Shown here one piece after another: positions 1-8,598 of a stretch of 64,000 bases of DNA. The notes below the pieces were generated by a model. That model did not search any database and was not told the DNA's origin. It was given only the letters and a program-made list of their open reading frames with translations. The stretch is taken from contig NZ_SBKN01000007.1 of the NCBI RefSeq assembly GCF_004122105.1, positions 1 to 64,000 on the forward strand, in the 5' to 3' direction. The translations under genes were made by a program, and so were the position numbers. This DNA comes from Flavobacterium stagni (GTDB lineage: Bacteria; Bacteroidota; Bacteroidia; Flavobacteriales; Flavobacteriaceae). Positions within the stretch are counted from its first letter, which is position 1. Every line of letters starts with the position of its first letter.

Positions 1-1
1 A

Positions 2-421
2 AATGCGAACTACTTTAGATTGACTGATTTCCCGGGCTTGGTTCCTGGTGAAACGTATTCCGTGCAAGTAGCGGTGAAAATGCCCAACCAACCTGATTTT
101 GGATCGTTTAGTAAAACGTGCTCGATTGTAGTTCCTATGAATGCACGAGCGGTAGAAACAAGTACGGAACCAATGGCTTTTGAAGTGACTGTTTATCCGA
201 ACCCATTTGCAGAGAACTTCTATTTCAAAGTGAATTCAGCGAGTAACGAAGAGTACACGATCCAAGTGTATGATATGTTAGGTAAATTAGTAGAGACCAA
301 AACGGTAGCTGCGGATTCAGTGGAAAGCACAGAAGTAGGGGCAAACTTCCCAGCAGGGGTTTATAATGTAATCTTAACACAAGGTGAAAATATCAAATCA
401 CTTCGTGTGATTAAACGATAA
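2..421 (+). CDS. T9SS type A sorting-domain protein, C-terminal part (partial)
   Basis: This is the C-terminal 139 residues of a larger secreted protein. The frame is open to the left window edge, so the true start lies outside. The first part resembles the end of a fibronectin type III-like beta domain (PGETYSVQVAV). After a short linker comes a typical type A sorting domain: VYPNPF, a strand ending in VYDMLGKLVE, then FPAGVYNVIL and the terminal LRVIKR. In Bacteroidetes this domain directs proteins through the type IX secretion system to the surface or medium and is removed on export. The catalytic or binding part is not visible, so the function is unknown. A strong terminator follows directly. 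Confidence 0.85.
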   Translation, partial: NANYFRLTDFPGLVPGETYSVQVAVKMPNQPDFGSFSKTCSIVVPMNARAVETSTEPMAFEVTVYPNPFAENFYFKVNSASNEEYTIQVYDMLGKLVETKTVAADSVESTEVGANFPAGVYNVILTQGENIKSLRVIKR

Positions 422-440
422 AATATCTTTAAAACGATAA

Positions 441-470
441 AAAGGGAGTTCGAAAGGGCTCCCTTTTTTT
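441..470 (+). terminator. Rho-independent terminator
   Basis: An 8-bp stem AAAGGGAG/CTCCCTTT with a 10-nt loop is followed by a run of seven T. It lies 20 nt after the stop of the sorting-domain protein. Confidence 0.9.
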
Positions 471-528
471 ATATTATAAATTATAAATTTTGAATAATAA
501 ATTTTGAATAATAAATTTTGAATTATGA
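471..528. repeat. AT-rich short tandem repeat
   Basis: About three imperfect tandem copies of a 15-nt unit containing AATAAATTTTG are degenerating into ATTATGAG. It is non-coding and of the same drifting kind as other intergenic repeats in the window. Confidence 0.7.
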
Positions 529-635
529 GTTTATGGAGTAAAGTCTTTCTTCTTTCAAAAGAGTAATCAAAGCATTACTATCCATTTTCTTATTAGGTTC
601 ATTTTTAATTTAAAATAGTTCAATTAAGAATAATA

Positions 636-754
636 AGTCGCGCGAGGGGTGGAAGTGGAAATCCTTGGTGGAGCGCAGCGGAGCCAAGATTGTAACGGAC
701 GACCCGACCCGTAGCAAGGGGTTGCTTTTTACTTCGCTCATCACGGGGCGCGCT
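636..754. repeat. Dispersed intergenic repeat, copy 1
   Basis: This GC-rich block stands out from its AT-rich surroundings. It carries the flank GGAAGTGGAAATCC, a hairpin with TTGG/CCAA ends around GGAGCGCAGCGGAG, then TGTAACGGACGACCCG, and it ends in GGGGCGCGC, which pairs loosely with the starting CGCGCGAGGGG. Similar flanks surround different hairpins near 4.9, 35.0 and 45.2 kb. Confidence 0.7.
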
Positions 755-756
755 AT

Positions 757-797
757 AAAAAAACCTAACCTACACACGAAAGTGCAGATTAGGTTTT
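757..797 (-). terminator. clpB: Rho-independent terminator of clpB
   Basis: On the minus strand AAACCTAA pairs with TTAGGTTT and GCAC with GTGT, with small bulges, followed by a T run. It sits 28 nt after the clpB stop. Confidence 0.85.
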
Positions 798-824
798 CAA
801 ATCAACCAACCTTTTTATTTTTAC

Positions 825-3413
825 TTATTGATTGCGGAAGATCAATTTACCATCGAAGCTATCCAATAATATGATGCTGTCGGTGGTGATAGTTCCGGCA
901 AGAATTTCTTTGGACAATTGGTTCAAGACTTCGCGTTGGACCACTCGTTTTACAGGGCGTGCGCCAAACTCAGCATCGTAACCTTTGGTTGCCAAATAAT
1001 CCACCGCTTCGGGTGTGGCATCCATGGTGATGTGTTGTTGCGCTAACATTTTGGTCACTTGTTTCAATTGTAAATTGACAATTTGACGAATGTTATCCTG
1101 AGTCAACGGCGTGAACATCACGATTTCATCAATGCGGTTCAAAAACTCGGGACGCACCGTTTGTTTGAGTAAGCCGAGTACTTCGACTTTGGCCAATTCA
1201 GCAGCCGTTTCTACGCTTACTTTGAGGTTCTCAAACTTCTCTTGGATGATCGTACTACCCATATTCGAAGTCATGATGATGATCGTGTTTTTGAAATCCG
1301 CCAAACGGCCCTTGTTGTCTGTTAAACGTCCTTCGTCCAAGACTTGCAACAAGATGTTGAAGGTGTCGGGATGGGCTTTTTCAATTTCGTCCAACAACAC
1401 TACACTGTACGGTTTTCTGCGCACGGCTTCGGTCAATTGGCCGCCTTCGTCATAGCCTACATAACCGGGAGGCGCACCGACCAAGCGGCTCACACTGTGG
1501 CGTTCCTGGTATTCACTCATGTCAATACGGGTGATGGCATTTTCATCGTCAAACAAGTACTCGGCGAGTGCTTTGGCCAATTCGGTTTTACCGACACCGG
1601 TGGTTCCTAAGAATAGGAAGGAACCAATCGGTTTTTTGGCGTCTTGTAATCCGGCCCGACTGCGACGTACCGCATCACTGATGGCGGCAATCGCTTCTTC
1701 TTGACCGACCACACGTTTATGGAGTTCGTCCTCTAATTTCAACAATTTCTCGCGTTCGCTTTGCAGCATTTTGGTGACGGGAATCCCGGTCCATTTGGCT
1801 ACTACTTCGGCGATATCATCATGGGTAACTTCTTCTTTGATTAACGAATCGCCCTTTTGATTTTCTTGCAATTGGATTTGTAAAGCATTGAGTTGTTCTT
1901 GCGCTTCTTTGATTTTACCATAGCGCAATTCGGCCACCTTTCCGTAATCGCCTTCTCGTTCGGCCCGCTCGGCTTCCAGTTTATAGTCCTCGATGCTTTG
2001 TTTTACATTTTGGATGTTTTCTACGACTTCTTTTTCCGACTTCCATTTGGCGAAAATCTCATTGCGCTCTTCTTTTAAGTTGGCCAAATCCAAGCCCAAC
2101 GACTTTAATTTGGTTTCGTCTTGCTCGCGTTTAATGGCTTCAATTTCGATTTCCAACTGCATGATTTTACGATCCAACACATCCAATTCTTCGGGTTTGG
2201 AATTGATTTCCATACGAAGTTTGGAAGCCGCTTCGTCCATTAAGTCGATGGCTTTATCGGGTAAAAAACGATTGGTAATATAGCGCTGTGATAATTCCAC
2301 CGCTGCAATAATCGCGTCGTCTTTGATGCGCACTTTGTGATGTGTTTCGTATTTTTCTTTGATACCGCGCAAAATCGAGATGGCACTCTCTGTATCGGGT
2401 TCGTCCACATTGACTTTTTGAAAACGACGTTCGAGTGCTTTATCTTTTTCAAAATACTTTTGGTATTCGTCCAAAGTGGTGGCACCAATGGCTCTCAATT
2501 CACCACGGGCCAAAGCCGGTTTTAAAATATTGGCCGCATCCATTGCGCCTTCGCCACCGCCGGCACCTACAAGGGTGTGAATTTCGTCAATGAAAAGAAC
2601 GATATCGCCCTCGGCTGAAGTCACTTCTTTCACTACAGATTTCAAGCGTTCTTCGAATTCCCCTTTGTATTTTGCTCCCGCAATTAGGGCACCCATATCG
2701 AGGGAATAAACGATTTTATCTTTCAAGTTTTCAGGAACATCACCATCGACAATACGGTGGGCGAGCCCTTCGGCGATGGCTGTTTTTCCTACTCCGGGTT
2801 CGCCAATCAACATTGGGTTGTTTTTAGTGCGGCGGGTAAGGATTTGCAATACACGTCGAATCTCTTCGTCACGACCGATGACAGGGTCGAGTTTACCGGT
2901 TCGGGCTAGTTCGTTGAGGTTTTTGGCGTATTTGTTTAAGGCATTGTAGGTTTCTTCGGCCGAGGCAGAAGTCACGCGTTCGCCTTTACGCAATTCAGCG
3001 ATAGCGGCTTCGAGTCCTTTTTCTGTAACGCCTTGGTCTTTTAGGATTTGTGCGACTTTACTTTTGGTTTTGAAAATGGCCAAAACGAGGTGTTCGATGG
3101 AAATGTATTCATCGTTCATTTTTTTGGCGATAATACCGGCTTCGGTCAGAGCCGTATTGGCGTCACGCGACAGCATGATTTCACCTCCTGATACTTTTGG
3201 GAAGCTTTGTAGTGTGCTGTCAAGGATACGTTGGAACAACTCGACATTAACGTTGAGCTTTTTCAAAAGAAAAGGCGTAACATTTTCATCGACCTCCAAA
3301 ATACCTTTGAAAAGGTGTTCGTTTTCGAGTTGTTGGTGTCCAAAAGCTTGTGCAATTTGTTGGGCTTGTTGCAAGGCTTCTTGGGACTTGATGGTTAAGT
3401 TTTTTAAATTCAT
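825..3413 (-). CDS. clpB: ATP-dependent disaggregase ClpB
   Basis: This is a Hsp100 AAA+ chaperone of 862 residues, the usual family length. It rescues aggregated proteins in the cytoplasm together with DnaK. Visible parts in order are the N-terminal Clp_N repeats, the first ATPase with Walker [11 protein letters not shown] and Walker B VLFIDEIH, the long charged coiled-coil middle domain typical of ClpB, and the second ATPase with [12 protein letters not shown] and [10 protein letters not shown] followed by the D2-small domain. I chose the ATG that gives [14 protein letters not shown] because ClpB homologues start there; an in-frame upstream start would add 16 unlikely residues. AAGGAG lies 9 nt before the ATG, unusual in this genome. 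The gene is monocistronic, with its own terminator. Confidence 0.98.
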   Translation of the reverse strand: MNLKNLTIKSQEALQQAQQIAQAFGHQQLENEHLFKGILEVDENVTPFLLKKLNVNVELFQRILDSTLQSFPKVSGGEIMLSRDANTALTEAGIIAKKMNDEYISIEHLVLAIFKTKSKVAQILKDQGVTEKGLEAAIAELRKGERVTSASAEETYNALNKYAKNLNELARTGKLDPVIGRDEEIRRVLQILTRRTKNNPMLIGEPGVGKTAIAEGLAHRIVDGDVPENLKDKIVYSLDMGALIAGAKYKGEFEERLKSVVKEVTSAEGDIVLFIDEIHTLVGAGGGEGAMDAANILKPALARGELRAIGATTLDEYQKYFEKDKALERRFQKVNVDEPDTESAISILRGIKEKYETHHKVRIKDDAIIAAVELSQRYITNRFLPDKAIDLMDEAASKLRMEINSKPEELDVLDRKIMQLEIEIEAIKREQDETKLKSLGLDLANLKEERNEIFAKWKSEKEVVENIQNVKQSIEDYKLEAERAEREGDYGKVAELRYGKIKEAQEQLNALQIQLQENQKGDSLIKEEVTHDDIAEVVAKWTGIPVTKMLQSEREKLLKLEDELHKRVVGQEEAIAAISDAVRRSRAGLQDAKKPIGSFLFLGTTGVGKTELAKALAEYLFDDENAITRIDMSEYQERHSVSRLVGAPPGYVGYDEGGQLTEAVRRKPYSVVLLDEIEKAHPDTFNILLQVLDEGRLTDNKGRLADFKNTIIIMTSNMGSTIIQEKFENLKVSVETAAELAKVEVLGLLKQTVRPEFLNRIDEIVMFTPLTQDNIRQIVNLQLKQVTKMLAQQHITMDATPEAVDYLATKGYDAEFGARPVKRVVQREVLNQLSKEILAGTITTDSIILLDSFDGKLIFRNQ

Positions 3414-3436
3414 TTTATGGTTCTCCTTTGTGTTGT

Positions 3437-3485
3437 GGAATAAACGTTTTGAAAACGTCAATTCGTACCCGTCAATAAACGTTCC
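3437..3485 (-). promoter_or_regulatory. Repeated motif upstream of clpB
   Basis: Two copies of AACGTTTATT (minus strand) bracket two copies of ATTGACG within 49 bp, some 25-70 nt before the clpB start. No good TAnnTTTG box is seen here. The arrangement could be an operator or an alternative-sigma promoter for heat-stress control; this is inference. Confidence 0.35.
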
Positions 3486-3614
3486 ATTGAGTTTTGGCTG
3501 TCAAATTGGCTGAAAATCAAGTTGAAATAGAGATGGTAAACGCCGTTTTGTCGTGGATAGCGCCTAATTACTGCAATAAATTCAGGGAATGTGGAGTTAA
3601 GATAAAAAAAAGGG

Positions 3615-4475
3615 ATGCGGACTATTTACGTTTTTATCGTGCTGTTGTGTTGGAGTTGTTCCCAGCAACCCCAATTGAAAGTGCCCCATTTCAAGGCGTT
3701 GCAAGAAGTTGACGAACCGTTACCACCGCCTGAATGGATGGATTGGCGGTCACAGCATAAGGAAAAGAAACAAACTTTTGTCGATTTTTTGAAGCGAAAG
3801 GTGGTCAAAATTGATGCGGACCATTTTAATATTTATCTACAGCCTATTGGTGTTTTTTCAAAGAAAGAAAATCGTTTAATTCGGGATGTTCAAAAGTACC
3901 TAACGGCATTTTATCAGACTCAAGTAATCCTAGCCCAACCGATGGATTCAACCGTTATTCCGGAAAAGGGAAAACGGTTTGTAGCGGGAAAGGTGCAATG
4001 GAAAACAGGTCCGATTCTTCACCAAGTTTTGCAACCCACTCAGTACCCCAATGCAGTCGTAGTGATGGCCATTACACCCACGGATTTGTATCCTCAAGAC
4101 CGTTGGAATTTTGTATTTGGTCAGGCGAGTTATACCGAACGGGTAGGTGTTTCCTCTTTCCATCGGTTGGCTGTAGCGAATAATTACACGTTAACCTTTC
4201 AACGACTATTGAAAACTTCGGTGCATGAAATTGGACATATGTTTTCGTTGGCGCATTGTTTACATGCAAAATGTGTGATGAACGGCACTAATTCCTTAGA
4301 AGAAAGTGATCGGCAGCCTATGTATGCATGTTCGGAGTGTTTGGCCAAATTGGATGTACACCGCTCGTGGGATTTGAAAAAACGGATGGAAGATTTGATT
4401 GCTTTGAGTGAATCGTTTCATTTAGAATCCGATTGTGTACATTTGAAAAAGCAAAAAAAAGCAATGGAATTATGA
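3615..4475 (+). CDS. amzA: Archaemetzincin family zinc metalloprotease, predicted lipoprotein
   Basis: A 286-residue putative zinc peptidase. The core reads HEIGH at residues 204-208 with a third ligand His214, followed directly by the archaemetzincin cysteines C215, C220, M222 and the CSEC pair at 239-242. These are the extended zinc motif and second zinc site that define the family. The first 15 residues form a hydrophobic leader ending in WSC, so export and lipidation at Cys15 are likely although the lipobox is not perfect. The following ytxJ gene overlaps it by ATGA, which suggests translational coupling. The physiological substrate of the family is unknown. Confidence 0.88.
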   Translation: MRTIYVFIVLLCWSCSQQPQLKVPHFKALQEVDEPLPPPEWMDWRSQHKEKKQTFVDFLKRKVVKIDADHFNIYLQPIGVFSKKENRLIRDVQKYLTAFYQTQVILAQPMDSTVIPEKGKRFVAGKVQWKTGPILHQVLQPTQYPNAVVVMAITPTDLYPQDRWNFVFGQASYTERVGVSSFHRLAVANNYTLTFQRLLKTSVHEIGHMFSLAHCLHAKCVMNGTNSLEESDRQPMYACSECLAKLDVHRSWDLKKRMEDLIALSESFHLESDCVHLKKQKKAMEL

Positions 4476-4879
4476 GTTTATTTGGATCTATATTTGGTGG
4501 AAATGCAGCTGAACCCTCCTCAAATATCAATTGGATTGCCTTAACGGATTTAAAGGATTTAGAGTCGATGATCCAAGAATCTTTCGAACATCCTGTAGTC
4601 GTTTTCAAGCACAGCACCCGTTGCAGTATCAGTCGGATGGCGTTGCGCCAATTTGAAACCGATTGGAATTTGGACGGCAAAATCACGCCTTACTTTTTAG
4701 ACTTGTTGGAATACCGACCGATTTCCAATGCGATTGCTGAGCGTTTGGGCGTGGTGCATCAATCGCCGCAAGTGATTGTGATCAAAGCGGGGCAAGCGGT
4801 GTATGATGCTTCTCATGAAGGAATAGGAGTGGAAGCGTTGCAGGATTTTGTGTCATTGGATTCGAAGCACAGTTCGTGA
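4472..4879 (+). CDS. ytxJ: Bacillithiol system redox-active protein YtxJ
   Basis: A 135-residue thioredoxin-fold protein with the single-cysteine motif KHSTRCSISRMA and a cis-proline region SPQVIVI. The family is linked to bacillithiol, the low-molecular-weight thiol of Firmicutes and many Bacteroidetes, and is thought to reduce bacillithiolated proteins as a monothiol bacilliredoxin. I chose the ATG that overlaps the stop of the preceding metalloprotease gene by 4 nt, giving MSLFGSIFGG; a longer frame reading inside the upstream gene is unlikely to be used. The dispersed repeat begins only 4 nt after the stop. Confidence 0.92.
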   Translation: MSLFGSIFGGNAAEPSSNINWIALTDLKDLESMIQESFEHPVVVFKHSTRCSISRMALRQFETDWNLDGKITPYFLDLLEYRPISNAIAERLGVVHQSPQVIVIKAGQAVYDASHEGIGVEALQDFVSLDSKHSS

Positions 4880-4883
4880 CATT

Positions 4884-4940
4884 TAGCCCCGATTGAAGTG
4901 GCATCCCCCGATTTATCGGGGATATAACGGAAAGCGGGTG
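4884..4940. repeat. Dispersed intergenic repeat, copy 2
   Basis: The block runs TAGCCCCGATTGAAGTGGC, then ATCC, a short hairpin CCCGAT-TTA-TCGGG, then ATATAACGGAAAGCGGG. The flanks match copy 1 (GAAGTGG, ATCC, TAACGGA) while the hairpin differs. Confidence 0.75.
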
Positions 4941-4977
4941 AGACGCGAAAGAATGTCGGAATTTGTGCTACAAAACA

Positions 4978-5004
4978 TAAAAAAAGCCCCAATTGAGGGG
5001 CTTT
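4978..5004 (-). terminator. Terminator of the agu operon
   Basis: An 8-bp stem AAAGCCCC/GGGGCTTT has a 6-nt loop and a T run on the minus strand, 7 nt after the aguA stop. It may also stop plus-strand transcripts from ytxJ. Confidence 0.9.
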
Positions 5005-5010
5005 CATTTT

Positions 5011-6096
5011 TTATAAGGTAATCGACGGTTCTTGTTGGCTCAAGCAATGGAAACTGCCGAGACCCCAAATGAGGTCGACGGAGTTGATACCTACCACACG
5101 GCGGGTAGGGAAGCATTGCTGGATGATGTCCAATGCGCGATCGTCGTTTTTCAAGTCTTGGAACGTTGGTACGATCACCGTTTCATTCGAAATGTAGAAA
5201 TTGGCATACGAAGCGGGTAGGATTTGGTCCTCATAAATCACCGGTTTCGGCATGGGGAGTTCGACCACATTCAATTGCTTGCCGTTTTCCAAACGCATTT
5301 GGTGCAACAATTTCAAGTTCTCTTGAAGGATTTCGTAGTTCTCATCGTTTTTATTTTCTTCCACCACAGTCAATACGGTATCTTCATTCACAAAGCGGGT
5401 GATATCGTCAATATGGCCGTCGGTATCGTCACCGATGATGCCGTCACCAAGCCAAAGAATATGATCGACTCCATAATAATTGTGGAGGTATTCTTCAATT
5501 TGGGCTTGGTTCAAGTGCGGATTGCGGTTTTCATTGAGTAAACAAGCAGTGGTAGTCATTAACGTGCCACGACCGTTGAATTCTACGCTGCCGCCTTCCA
5601 TGACAATGCCTGGGTTGAATACAGGTAAGCCAAGTTTTTCACCGATTTTCGTCGGAATCACATCGTCCAAATCAAACGGAGGGTACTTACCGCCCCACGC
5701 ATTATAGCCCCAATCCACGATGGCTTTTTTGGCTTCTGTTTTGTGCAGAAGGAAGGCCGGACCGTGATCGCGGCACCAAGCGTCATTGGTGGGATGATGA
5801 TAAAAGGTGATACGTGCCCAACGGGTAGCGAAATCGCTGAGGGTTTGGGCGTATGCGGAAGTTTTAATTTTAGTTTCTGCGAACGATTGCATCGCAGCAT
5901 CGGCTACGTTGATGCATACGCGTTGGTGCGAAGCTACTTGTAAAATGAACTCGGCATACGGATCAAATATGGTATGAATTTTACCCGGCCACGATTCCTC
6001 TTTATGCGGCCACGAGAGCCAAAGTGCATCCTGTGGTGCAAATTCGGCAGGGAAATAATAGCCTAAAGCTTGGGGAGTCGCCAAATTAGTCTTCAT
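5011..6096 (-). CDS. aguA: Agmatine deiminase
   Basis: This cytoplasmic enzyme hydrolyses agmatine to N-carbamoylputrescine and ammonia. It belongs to the guanidino-modifying (PAD_porph) superfamily. Visible motifs are WCRDHGP, EGGSVEFNGRG, the DGHIDD histidine/aspartate motif and the C-terminal GLGSFHCLSQQEP with nucleophile Cys351. The 361-residue length is normal. The chosen ATG gives MKTNLATPQALGYYFPAEF and overlaps the end of aguB by 11 nt; starts further upstream would run deeper into aguB. With aguB it forms a two-gene pathway from agmatine to putrescine. Confidence 0.96.
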   Translation of the reverse strand: MKTNLATPQALGYYFPAEFAPQDALWLSWPHKEESWPGKIHTIFDPYAEFILQVASHQRVCINVADAAMQSFAETKIKTSAYAQTLSDFATRWARITFYHHPTNDAWCRDHGPAFLLHKTEAKKAIVDWGYNAWGGKYPPFDLDDVIPTKIGEKLGLPVFNPGIVMEGGSVEFNGRGTLMTTTACLLNENRNPHLNQAQIEEYLHNYYGVDHILWLGDGIIGDDTDGHIDDITRFVNEDTVLTVVEENKNDENYEILQENLKLLHQMRLENGKQLNVVELPMPKPVIYEDQILPASYANFYISNETVIVPTFQDLKNDDRALDIIQQCFPTRRVVGINSVDLIWGLGSFHCLSQQEPSITL

Positions 6097-6961
6097 CAAT
6101 AAAACGTTTGGTGATTGGAGCGTAGCTATCAATTCGGCGATCGCGTAAGAAAGGCCAATGCATACGGAAATAATCCGATTGGTTTAAATCGAGTGGCACG
6201 ACTGTAGTTTCTTCTTGATCGTGGGTGCCCAAGTATAACAATTTACCTTGACCGTTGGCGACAAAACTACCGCCCCAGAATTTCATGGCACCATTTTGTT
6301 CAAAACCTACACGGTTCACGCTAACAACGGGAACGCCGTTAGCCACAGCATGCGAGCGTTGGATGGTTTGCCATGCATTGTATTGGTCTTGGTTGGTTTC
6401 TTCGTCTTGATCGGTAGCCCAGCCGATAGCGGTAGGGTAGAACAAGATTTCGGCACCCATCAAAGCCGTGATACGACTCGCTTCAGGGTACCATTGGTCC
6501 CAACAAATAAGGATACCGATTTTGGCAAATTTGGTTTGGAAAACTTTATAGCCTAAATCACCGGGGGTAAAATAGAATTTTTCGTAAAAGGCCGGGTCAT
6601 CCGGAATATGCATTTTGCGGTATTTTCCAAGGTACGTTCCGTCGGCATCGAGAACCGCGGTAGTGTTGTGGTAAATACCGTGTGTGCGTTTTTCAAAAAG
6701 AGAAGCGATGATTACAACACCCAATTCCTTAGCAACTTCAGAAAGTGCATCGGTACTGGGTCCTGGAATGGCTTCTGCGAGTTGGAAGTTGTCGTAATCT
6801 TCCACATCACAAAAATATAAGGAAGTAAATAATTCCTGAAGACAAACTATTTGGGCGCCTTTTTCGGCTGCCACACGCACTTCGCGAATCGCTTTTTCAA
6901 GGTTGGCTGCTTTGTCGTTTGAACACGTCATTTGCACCAAGCCTACATTTACTTTTGACAT
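6086..6961 (-). CDS. aguB: N-carbamoylputrescine amidase
   Basis: A 291-residue nitrilase-superfamily amidohydrolase. It converts N-carbamoylputrescine to putrescine, CO2 and ammonia, the step after AguA. The catalytic triad is visible as Glu43 (CLQELF), Lys116 (KYRKMHIPD) and Cys153 (LICWDQWYPE). It is the first gene of the operon, with aguA overlapping its 3' end. The pair supports putrescine synthesis from agmatine. An arginine decarboxylase to supply agmatine is not in the window. Confidence 0.95.
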   Translation of the reverse strand: MSKVNVGLVQMTCSNDKAANLEKAIREVRVAAEKGAQIVCLQELFTSLYFCDVEDYDNFQLAEAIPGPSTDALSEVAKELGVVIIASLFEKRTHGIYHNTTAVLDADGTYLGKYRKMHIPDDPAFYEKFYFTPGDLGYKVFQTKFAKIGILICWDQWYPEASRITALMGAEILFYPTAIGWATDQDEETNQDQYNAWQTIQRSHAVANGVPVVSVNRVGFEQNGAMKFWGGSFVANGQGKLLYLGTHDQEETTVVPLDLNQSDYFRMHWPFLRDRRIDSYAPITKRFIDED

Positions 6962-7041
6962 AGTGTTTGAAAAATTTTTGCAAAAATAGGGAAAAATAAA
7001 CCAACGGAAAGTATTTTCTTTGGTTTAGCAATCGGGCAAGA

Positions 7042-7308
7042 CTACTTGTATTTGGGATTGTTTCGTTGACGTTCGGGAAAAATTATGGTATAGACAAAAC
7101 TCAAAATCGCGGTTACGATATAGTTGAAAAAAGTAGGATATACTTGATATCCGTCAGCCGCTTCATCAGAGTAAAAGAGTTGGAAGAAAAATCCGCTATC
7201 ATCATATTCACACGTGGGGCAGTAAATGATGGTACAAACTACAAAATTCACGAGATTTAAAAGCACCAAAACGGCAACGAAAATGATCAGTTTACGAATC
7301 GAAATCAT
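7042..7308 (-). CDS. Small membrane protein, unknown
   Basis: I do not recognise this 88-residue protein. It has an N-terminal transmembrane helix (KLIIFVAVLVLLNLVNFVV) preceded by a short basic stretch, a middle part with a CPTCEYDD segment, and a second helix (IVTAILSFVYTIIF) before a basic tail. The chosen ATG gives MISIRKL, just before the first helix; in-frame upstream codons would add 17 residues that look non-native. It lies alone between aguB and the next lipoprotein gene, all on the minus strand. Confidence 0.55.
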   Translation of the reverse strand: MISIRKLIIFVAVLVLLNLVNFVVCTIIYCPTCEYDDSGFFFQLFYSDEAADGYQVYPTFFNYIVTAILSFVYTIIFPERQRNNPKYK

Positions 7309-7375
7309 AGTTTTTGTTTGAGAGTGTACTTCAAATATACAAGAAAATTGGAAGTTCAAGAAACTTCGAATAGTA

Positions 7376-7404
7376 AAAAAGAAAACCCCGACTGAACGGG
7401 GTTT
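7376..7404 (-). terminator. Rho-independent terminator
   Basis: A stem AACCCCG/CGGGGTT with a 6-nt loop is followed by a T-rich tail on the minus strand. It sits 4 nt after the stop of the lipoprotein gene starting at 8592. Confidence 0.85.
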
Positions 7405-7407
7405 GTT

Positions 7408-8592
7408 TTATTTTCGAATTCGGTGTTGGGAAATGATTTCTTTAAGTTTGTTTTTGACACTCTGCCCGGAATCGGCTACCATTTGTTCGTTACTTGGAAA
7501 AGGAACAGCCACATTTTCAAAATAGGGAAGGTAATTGCTTTCGCAGGCTTGTTTATTGCCTTTGTATTTGGCGTAAATATGTTCGAACACAAATTCGCTA
7601 CTCAAAGGGAAAGTATCTAACAATTGGTTGTTTTTAAAGTCGATGTAATCAATTTTAGCGGTGACTTGTACGGATTTCAGTTGGCGAAACTCATAGATAG
7701 TTGCAGTTACGGTTCGCATATCATCTACCATAACAAAATTACCTTGTTGGTCTTTGATAGGATTGCCATTAGCATCTAATGCCTTTTTTTGTCCGACTTT
7801 AACTTGTTTCTCTTTGACAAATTCTTTTTCCTTCATTTGTTCGGGAGAAATGGCAATGTTGCGGAAGTTTACAATGATACCATAATCGTAGGTAACGCCT
7901 TTAATTCGGTTGCTGTGGTAAACCGTCCATGGGTCATTTAGACCAAACGTACTAAAGTCCAATAAGTCATTTTCCAAACGAATTGGAATGACCATATTCG
8001 TTTCATTTTTGGTGTAGACGCTCACATAATCTGTTCCTTTTTGACGCGCTTCCTCCATCAACTTATCGGCATCTTTGAAACCTGGTGATAATTGTTGCAA
8101 GTATTTCAAATCCTCATAAGCTCTGCGGAAATTCATTTTATCACGTGTTGCCAAAAGTGCTTTGGAATTGTCATACAAACGCTTAGCTAAAGCATTTTTA
8201 CTGCTTACGATTTGATCGGAGTAATCTTCAAAGATAAAATTGGCTTGACGATTACCATTCAATACTTTTAGTGGTAGAATGGGTTTGATCAACTCCTGAC
8301 GGTTGTGTAGTGCTAAATAGGTATTGTAGATTTTTTCAGCATTGGATGGATTGGCATCTTTAAACCAAAGAGTAATGTTTTGCAGATCGCGTTCTTTGGC
8401 TTTGGCAAAGGCTTCCTCTAAAAATAGTACATAGTCTTGCTTTCCTTTGGCATCTTTCCGATTCCGTAAATTTTCAACAGCAATTTGAATGGCCTCGTCA
8501 TAGTTTCCAGAAGTTAGCGCATCCCTCGTTTGCTGTACACCACAACCGAAAGTGATAAAAAGTAGACTAAGTAAAAGGGTTAGTTTTTTCAT
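7408..8592 (-). CDS. Predicted lipoprotein with tetratricopeptide-like N-terminal half
   Basis: A 394-residue protein with a basic, hydrophobic leader ending in FGCG, a good lipobox, so it is likely anchored in the envelope. After it the sequence reads TRDALTSGNYDEAIQIAVEN and continues with helical repeats of TPR type up to roughly residue 180. The C-terminal half is beta-rich, with a TATIYEFRQLKSVQVTAKIDYID segment broken by charged loops. I chose the ATG (MKKLTLLLS) over a TTG two codons upstream. It starts 7 nt after the fahA stop, so it is probably co-transcribed with fahA, though a role in tyrosine catabolism is not implied. Confidence 0.75.
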   Translation of the reverse strand: MKKLTLLLSLLFITFGCGVQQTRDALTSGNYDEAIQIAVENLRNRKDAKGKQDYVLFLEEAFAKAKERDLQNITLWFKDANPSNAEKIYNTYLALHNRQELIKPILPLKVLNGNRQANFIFEDYSDQIVSSKNALAKRLYDNSKALLATRDKMNFRRAYEDLKYLQQLSPGFKDADKLMEEARQKGTDYVSVYTKNETNMVIPIRLENDLLDFSTFGLNDPWTVYHSNRIKGVTYDYGIIVNFRNIAISPEQMKEKEFVKEKQVKVGQKKALDANGNPIKDQQGNFVMVDDMRTVTATIYEFRQLKSVQVTAKIDYIDFKNNQLLDTFPLSSEFVFEHIYAKYKGNKQACESNYLPYFENVAVPFPSNEQMVADSGQSVKNKLKEIISQHRIRK

Positions 8593-8598
8593 GGTCAA

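Noticed and set aside
665..874. Short plus-strand frame over the GC-rich block
   Set aside because: It is made of the dispersed repeat and the clpB terminator and has no recognisable protein character.
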